Shown here: piece by piece, positions 30,636-35,999 of the stretch
Layout of the letters: each line of letters begins with the position of its first letter
Numbering within the stretch: position 1 is the first letter of the stretch
DNA from: Stenocarpella maydis
Lineage: Eukaryota > Ascomycota > Sordariomycetes > Diaporthales > Diaporthaceae
Assembly (NCBI GenBank): GCA_002270565.1
Contig: NQMI01000042.1
Coordinates: forward strand, 296,487-332,485
Reading direction: 5' to 3'
DNA: 35,999 nt
Notes under the pieces: model-generated
Seen by the model: only the letters and a program-made list of their open reading frames with translations
The model's database searches: none
What the model was told of the DNA's origin: nothing
Program-made: the position numbers and the translations under genes

Positions 30636-32207
30636 GATGGCGACTTGGTGAGGTAGCGCACAGTCAGTGTAAACTCAAGTGGGGAGATGTAAGGTTGTTT
30701 GCTCTTAAGCGAAGTTGGAGAGTGTAGTCTGCCCTACGACGGGCGTCAACCACGTTCGTCTTGGGCGTCGGAGAGTCTGGGCCTTCTTGCTGTGCGGTTT
30801 TCAAGAAGACGTGCGGACTTGCGACTCCAGCTTTATCATCATGAAGCCCGTTGGCAGGCACACATAGTCGTCAGTTGCCGTCGATTCAAGATGCAAGATG
30901 ATTCATTCCGGCGAGACAGGGGGTTTAGGGGGACAAGGCGCTGTGTCAGTGGAGCCCCGAGTCATCGCGCACGGGCCACACCCGCCTGAAGCTTTTAGCT
31001 TTCAGGCTTGGCGTCGACTGACTTCCCGAAGTTGGAAACGCCACCACCGGACCGCGACTCCCGACAACCGCGTTCCCAACGACACTTCGTCTTCCCCACC
31101 ACCTCTCGATGACATCCGAAAGTTGCCCTGATGAACACGACCAGTCCGACGATTCGCGCGAGCCTGAAGGATATCCACCCCACGTGCCGTACATGCCGTC
31201 CGAACCTTCTCGATGTCCCTAAGATGCCTCCCACCGACGCGTCCTGGCCTGGAATACAAGACCGACAAGTAACAACTCCCGGCTGTATGAGTCCCAAAAG
31301 TTCTTTAGCACGTGGCAGAGACCGTTTCAAGTCCATTGGGGCGATCCCACCCCACCGTATTGTTACAAGCAACAGAAAGCACCTACAAAATATGCCGGAA
31401 GGCAGGCTCCGATCCAGAGGATCGAACATTGTACTATCTGCTTATATGTCCAGCTCAGGTCGACAGTTCACACCAAGAGGGCGTCAGCAACGCGCTGACA
31501 CAAGTGGCTCCAACATGGCATACACAAGTGTTTTCCTACCAGTATTTGGGCCTGCACAACGCAAAAGAATCCAGCCAAGTGGCTCGTTGAAGGCGCCATC
31601 CCTCTATTAGCGACCAGAAGAGCACCAGTATGTACTTGGTGGGGGGCCATTCTTCCACTATTCAATTGGCCGGTACCCCTGGCCACCAAGTAGTGTACTA
31701 GTGCTCTTCTGGGCGCTAAAGGGATAGTCCCATATGCGTGGCGGTGCCCCTTGCTATGGCGACGATTTGCCGACACGGCTCTCGAGTGGCTCCACCACAG
31801 ATCGGACAAAAGATCTGCGTGGCATTCACTCGGCAGTGGGGACCCGTGCGTCATTCGAAAGGACCCGCCGGGCAATATCCGCGATCCCTTTCCAACGTCC
31901 ACAGGCGTTCCCAATGCAAAGACGAGAGTAATCTTCTTCCGAGTTGGTCCACTCGAACATCCCCATCGAAGGTCTACCATCACAATGGAACTCACAAGGC
32001 AACAGGAAACTTTGCAATGGGTTGCAATCACTCGGATTGAGTTCTATATCTATGTACAATAAATGGAATACGTTCGCACTCTATATACACCACGCCCTCC
32101 CCATGCCTCAAGACGCCCACTTCACAATTTAATCTTCTGCACCATCCCCTCCAGTATTACATCATCCTCTGAATATAATGCTCCTAATGACACCCCGAAG
32201 CGGCAAT
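30636..32207. other. Intergenic, no confident gene
   Basis: About 1.6 kb between the start of the CHY gene and the stop of the Cys-rich gene. Open frames of 160-190 codons exist on both strands but show no family motif. A 128-bp inverted repeat is listed separately. Confidence 0.6.
31598..31725. repeat. Imperfect inverted repeat (hairpin of about 43-45 bp arms)
   Basis: The left arm 31598-31642 and the inverted right arm 31683-31725 share ATCCCT, TTAGCG, CCAGAAGAGCAC and TACTTGGTGG in the same order, with small gaps and mostly transition differences. The 40-nt loop is itself partly complementary. It may be a small MITE remnant, or a structured RNA if transcribed. Confidence 0.8.
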
Positions 32208-32705
32208 TTAGTTGGTGTAGGGGTTGGGGAGAGAAGCAGCAGTGTAGCATGCAGCCTTCTTGGAGGAGCAGAAGGACATGTTGGCGTCAGGGGCAGTGCG
32301 GCAGGCGCTGTCCTTGGTGTCGCAGCAGTCAGCGGCCTTGGAGGCACAGGCGGCCTGGTTGGCATCAGGCAGGGACTGGCACTCAGAGCGGACAGCAGCA
32401 CACTGCTCGCCATCAGCGTCAGAACGCTTGGTGTAGGGGTCCGGGAGGCTGGCCGAAGCATAGCAGGCGGCCTTCTCGGAGGAGCAGGTAGCCATATTGG
32501 CGTTAGGGCCAGTGCGGCAGGCAGTGTCCTTGATCTCGCAGCACTGGGCGGCCTGGGAGGAACAGAAAGACTCGTTGGGGTCCGGGAGGGACTGGCAGCT
32601 GGAGCGAACGGCGGCGCAGTCGGTAGGGAGGCCGGTGGGGGTCGCAAACACGCCCTGGGCGAGGAAAGCCGAGGCGGCGATGATGGTGGCCTTGGAGAAG
32701 TACAT
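32208..32705 (-). CDS. Secreted 16-Cys protein of four C-x6-C-x10-C-x6-C modules (165 aa)
   Basis: The frame is open further upstream, but the start is ATG at 32705: it follows a pyrimidine-rich leader and begins a signal peptide (MYFSKATIIAASAFLAQG, cleavage near Ala21). The mature protein has Cys at 30, 37, 48, 55, 56, 63, 74, 81 and again at 102, 109, 120, 127, 128, 135, 146, 153. This is exactly C-x6-C-x10-C-x6-C written four times, in two 72-residue repeats. Each module has a Pro-Asp/Asn-x-Asn turn between two helix-like CX6C segments, which suggests a disulfide-stapled helical hairpin. Lys93-Arg94 separates the two double modules and is a Kex2-type site. I recall similar PDANQAxC sequences in uncharacterised fungal cell-wall proteins. 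Function unknown: cell wall component, effector or antimicrobial are all open. Confidence 0.93.
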   Translation of the reverse strand: MYFSKATIIAASAFLAQGVFATPTGLPTDCAAVRSSCQSLPDPNESFCSSQAAQCCEIKDTACRTGPNANMATCSSEKAACYASASLPDPYTKRSDADGEQCAAVRSECQSLPDANQAACASKAADCCDTKDSACRTAPDANMSFCSSKKAACYTAASLPNPYTN

Positions 32706-32860
32706 CTTGAATGAGTGAGAGAAGGTGGTTGGAGTTGGGATTAGAGTAGTAGTGGGCGTGTTGAAGAGTAGGTTGAGATGAGAGTGAGTGTTTTGTGTGG
32801 TGAGTGATGAAGCAAGATATCCGGACCTCCAGAGACGAAGAATCACAATGGTATATATAA
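32706..32860 (-). promoter_or_regulatory. TATA box and CT-rich leader of the Cys-rich gene
   Basis: On the minus strand TTATATATAC (32851-32860) is a strong TATA box about 146 bases before the ATG. It is followed by a long C/T/A-rich leader (CTCACTCTCATCTCAACC-type) without upstream ATG in the last 100 bases. This arrangement is typical of highly expressed fungal secreted or cell-wall genes. Confidence 0.75.
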
Positions 32861-34922
32861 TGCTCGACGTTCTGCGAATACTTGGTGACCCGGCACCCTT
32901 GAGATCATGGTGAAGTCAGGAGTCGGTCAGGTCGTCTGTCTCCGTGCCATGGATATCCCTGGTGTCGTGGTTGCGTGGGGGAGGCCATCAGCCTGTGGAT
33001 CCCATTCGTATTTTCGAGGCGCAGGCACAATGCTGGATAGTGTAGATGGGGATCAGCAGCGGTTCGTCCAAGCCTATCAGGTCGTGTAGGCCCAATCCCA
33101 CAGTCTCCTTTTAGTGTAGATCAACTAAGCTTAACTCTGGCTTAACCGTGATGTCAAGTCTAACCCTGGACGTGTCTAAGTAAGTATCTTGGCACGAGGT
33201 TCGATTGAATCCCCAGAAAACTCACGTGCAACGCCTGACGACACCTAGTGTAATATGTGGGCTTGGCTTCAGCCCTACCTAGGTAGCTGTGCGGCTCCTA
33301 TTTTCAATAGAGAAATTCACTCTGGTTGAGCCGACTGCAGTTGAGCCCGGTGATCCTCATAGCCTGACAGTTGCTCCGCTTTGCTTTGCCTTGCTTTGCG
33401 CCATGCTGGCTGTTGTGGGCAACCTCTCTTCGTCCTCCTCCGCGACGGGACGCCGCCTGGGATCTCGTCTCGGATTTGGCCCGTGCCGGGTGTGGACTTG
33501 TGGTCTTCAAGGTGGAGCCTCCACGATTGGATTGGGCGAAGCTAATCGGGAAACCCGGTCTCTCCACCCCACAAGGCGAACATTTGAAGTGCGCTGGCTA
33601 GTCGGTCTTGCGAGCCCCCGACTTCCTGAGCCAGGCGCCCGGGTGTCCATCTAGAGCATGTCCGATACGCCACAGCCTTTGGCCACCGAGCTGGTTCCAT
33701 CAATGGGCATCCTCGTATTTGGGTCTGCAGAAATGCGGTGGAAGTGCCGATCAGGCCACATCGAGCCGGGTAGGAATGTGGGAGTACGTGTTAGTAGCTA
33801 ACTACACTAGTGTAAACAGCTAGGGCTGCTAGGGGACTGTTAAAGTGGCCCCATCCAGGGATAGATCCATTTCTTCTACGTAACGTTGCCGACCAAAATG
33901 GGCTCATCCAAACTAGGACAGCCAACCGGCATCCGTCTGAGCGTCTGGGTCATCCACAAACGACCATTCGGGTCTCGGGGTATTCTTGTTGTCTTTGCTC
34001 ACTCAGGAAGCGAGTCATAAAAATAGATTCAGCGTCGCCAAATGGTCGTCGCCCTACCCCTAAGGAGGATCCCGATCTGCGATCGTCCTGTATGTATACT
34101 TAGACTAGGTGATCCACTGGCAATTAAGCCCTCGGACAGATTCACGGGCCGCATGCCTGACTCGTTCCTCGCCATCTACCGTACAACATCATGACTTTTG
34201 ACGTACTCCAGTACGTGTCCAAGTTGATCTATGCCCACTGCGTGCTGCCCAAGGGAACAACAAGGTGCTTTGAGTCCGTCGCCCGCCATATTACCTAGGT
34301 ACACAAGAAGGCTCCTGACATAACGTTACATGCGGTTGAACCCCGGTGTTCATGGACACCAACAAAGTAGATTGGCTGTCAATCATTATCAATCCAGCAC
34401 AAACTGTCACACAATGTCCCTCGGATCTGGAAATGAAGCCGCACGAGAAAGAGTCAGACTGCTGTCAAGTTGAAGGCTTTCCCCGATCGACTTCTTCGTC
34501 CAGCCGATACCGTAGTCGTAACCGATATGACATTCGGATAACACTTCAAGCATAATTACCCGTCAATAGTAGCCATGGACAAAGGGTATGGGTCTCTGGA
34601 AACTGGGATGTCATTCTTGCTAGTCGGCAATGTGATGAGTGAGGCATGCTCATTTGCGCAGTGTAGCTACGGGGAGTCTGACCTGGTCGGCACCGCCTGC
34701 CTGTATTTAGTAGCGGCAACGCCGGACCGGGAACGTAGCAACCGTCAGTGATAACTACTCGAATTCAATCGAAAACCGGGAAAGGCATAGAGGAAACTTG
34801 ACATTTATAGCAGAGCTCCAAACCCTGCTTGCTGTCCTATGGTTGGCTTCTATGGCAAGAAACGTACGAGTGCGAGAAAGATGACGCTGCACTTTATTTT
34901 CTTACGACTGTATGAATGAACC

Positions 34923-34962
34923 GCCGTAGTTCCTTTTTTTTTTTACAAAAAAAAAAAAAAAA
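34923..34962. repeat. GCCGTAGTTCC motif with poly-T/poly-A hairpin
   Basis: CCGCCGTAGTTCC is followed by a long T run, then AC, then a long A run. The first part matches 18 of 20 bases with 8762-8781 (CTGCCGTAGCTCC plus T8), next to the foldback element; the two differences are C/T transitions. Confidence 0.6.
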
Positions 34963-35061
34963 GAGAGAGAATTGTGATCGGAATACGAACGGAACCGACT
35001 TAATAGGCAAGGGATCGTTCCCAGCCTCGTGTTCAAGGTGCTCTGATGTACCACGAACTTT

Positions 35062-35081
35062 ACTCGGTGGCATCACCGAGT
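35062..35081. repeat. Perfect 8-bp hairpin
   Basis: ACTCGGTG (35062-35069) pairs with CACCGAGT (35074-35081) across a GCAT loop. No U-run follows, and no gene is adjacent. Confidence 0.6.
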
Positions 35082-35999
35082 TAACTCTGAAGAGGTTTTG
35101 AAGCTAATTAAATGTTCAGTGTTGCCTCAGGATGCCCAGTCGTCCCTTACCAATTGAGCCTTGATGCCTCGTTGCGCAAGAGCACAACCACAAGTCAAAG
35201 CGTAAGCTGATATTAATGAAACAAAACCATATCATGGTGAGGGCCAGAACACACGCGCGCGCAATGGAATGGCTTGCACCCCCGGAAACCTCAGCACATG
35301 GCCACCGCACTAACCGTCGGTGAGGTTCCCACCGGACATCTCTTCAGCTCGAAAGAGCATGACATGTAGATCTGTTACCCTTCAGACGCGGCGGTCACTA
35401 GATACGAGAAACGGCGCAGCTGCATGATGCGCGACAAGACCCCTAACTCGGGAATACAATGTCTATCACGTAAAGTTTTGCATCCCACTTTCAATTTCCA
35501 TCCAAATCTGAATCAAAACCGTGTCAGTCTGAAAGCCCGTCAAGCGTTCCTCCTACCAAGTGTGCTGAACTGAGCCTCGACCAGGCGGCGAAGCTGCGCT
35601 GGTAAGGAGAAAGACCAGTGAATATGAATTCCCCACAGCCTGTCGACGCGCATCCGAATTGTTGTATGGAGGAAAGATCATCACTATGGGGCAAGCTGAG
35701 TGGTGGGTCTTATCAGAATCTGTTGGTCTTTAGTCAGTGACTTCTCCTATTCTCCCTCAAGCAAATTGTGGCCCCAATTGTGGAAGCCAAGAGAGCCCAC
35801 ATGCCGTCTGAATGTAATTACTAATTCCTAGCTATGATGCATGTACCCTGGCCCTGAGGAGCAATCCAACTTCGTGCATCAAGTCATGATGGTGTTTAAA
35901 TGCTGCAAAGCCTAGTTCCAGACTGGTAGGAGGCTCATGCAATTTCTGATCAAGCAGGTGTTGCTTTTCTACTTTTTTTTAAAAAAAAAAAAAAGAAAG

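Larger units (their letters stand above)
32861..35999. other. Gene-free terminal region
   Basis: About 3.1 kb without a recognisable gene on either strand. It contains two CCTAGG-centred palindromes (33275-33286, 34292-34301), a T-tract/A-tract pair near 34931-34962, an 8-bp-arm hairpin at 35062-35081 and a T/A homopolymer at the very end. Confidence 0.6.

Noticed and set aside
31131..32031. Open frames of 159 (plus) and 187 (minus) codons between the CHY and Cys-rich genes
   Set aside because: No motif, overlap with each other and with an inverted repeat, and no supporting promoter or intron signals.
32706..32846. 47-residue N-terminal extension of the Cys-rich protein
   Set aside because: The extension lies in the pyrimidine-rich leader downstream of the TATA box; the signal peptide begins at the inner methionine at 32705.
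35069..35168. tRNA-like element on the minus strand (7-bp acceptor-like ends GGCATCA/TGATGCC and an A-box-like GGCTCAATTGGTA)
   Set aside because: No B-box (GGTTCRANNCC), no T-stem and no proper anticodon arm, even allowing an intron; the 3' end is also part of an unrelated hairpin.

Overview
The window looks like nuclear DNA of a filamentous ascomycete (Pezizomycotina, most likely Sordariomycetes). The grounds are short introns with GTAAGT/GTATGT donors and CTAAC/CTGAC branch sites, large intergenic spaces, AT-rich degenerate patches, CCTAGGTA-type palindromes, and protein families typical of these fungi (HeLo/prion-inhibition, VWA-Hint, ankyrin kinases, CHY zinc finger). No tRNA, rRNA or CRISPR array was found. 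Species cannot be named from the sequence.

Layout. Positions 1-10.5 kb are gene-poor. They hold microsatellites, GC hairpins, a possible frameshifted zinc-ribbon microprotein (about 7.1 kb), a promoter/ATG/intron-like fragment without a gene body (about 8.0 kb), and a 646-bp foldback (MITE-like) element with about 190-bp terminal inverted repeats (8793-9438). The core of the window is a divergent pair sharing a 433-bp promoter: a 1387-residue kinase/Sel1/ankyrin protein on the minus strand (10546-14709) and a 660-residue HeLo-domain pseudokinase on the plus strand (15143-17125). Next come a VWA-Vint/Hint protein (19704-22096), an AT-rich island, a possible 66-residue two-exon gene, and a three-exon DJ-1/PfpI gene (23694-24576, minus). 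A secreted GC-rich beta-propeller (26827-28032, plus) follows and faces an RWD/CHY zinc-finger protein (28566-30635, minus) tail to tail. The last gene is a small secreted Cys-rich protein (32208-32705, minus). The final 3.1 kb has no recognisable gene.

How the genes may work together. The divergent pair is the most interesting part. One partner is an apparently active kinase joined to a long ankyrin array. The other carries a HeLo-type bundle, a fungal cell-death membrane domain, on a kinase fold that has lost its catalytic residues. This resembles the RIPK/MLKL necroptosis logic and the receptor-executor gene pairs of fungal incompatibility, but with a kinase-ankyrin protein in place of an NLR. 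The functional link is inferred from domain content and gene arrangement. The remaining genes look like independent housekeeping or secretome genes. The small secreted protein is notable in its own right: four copies of a 26-residue C-x6-C-x10-C-x6-C module, split two and two by a Lys-Arg Kex2-type site.
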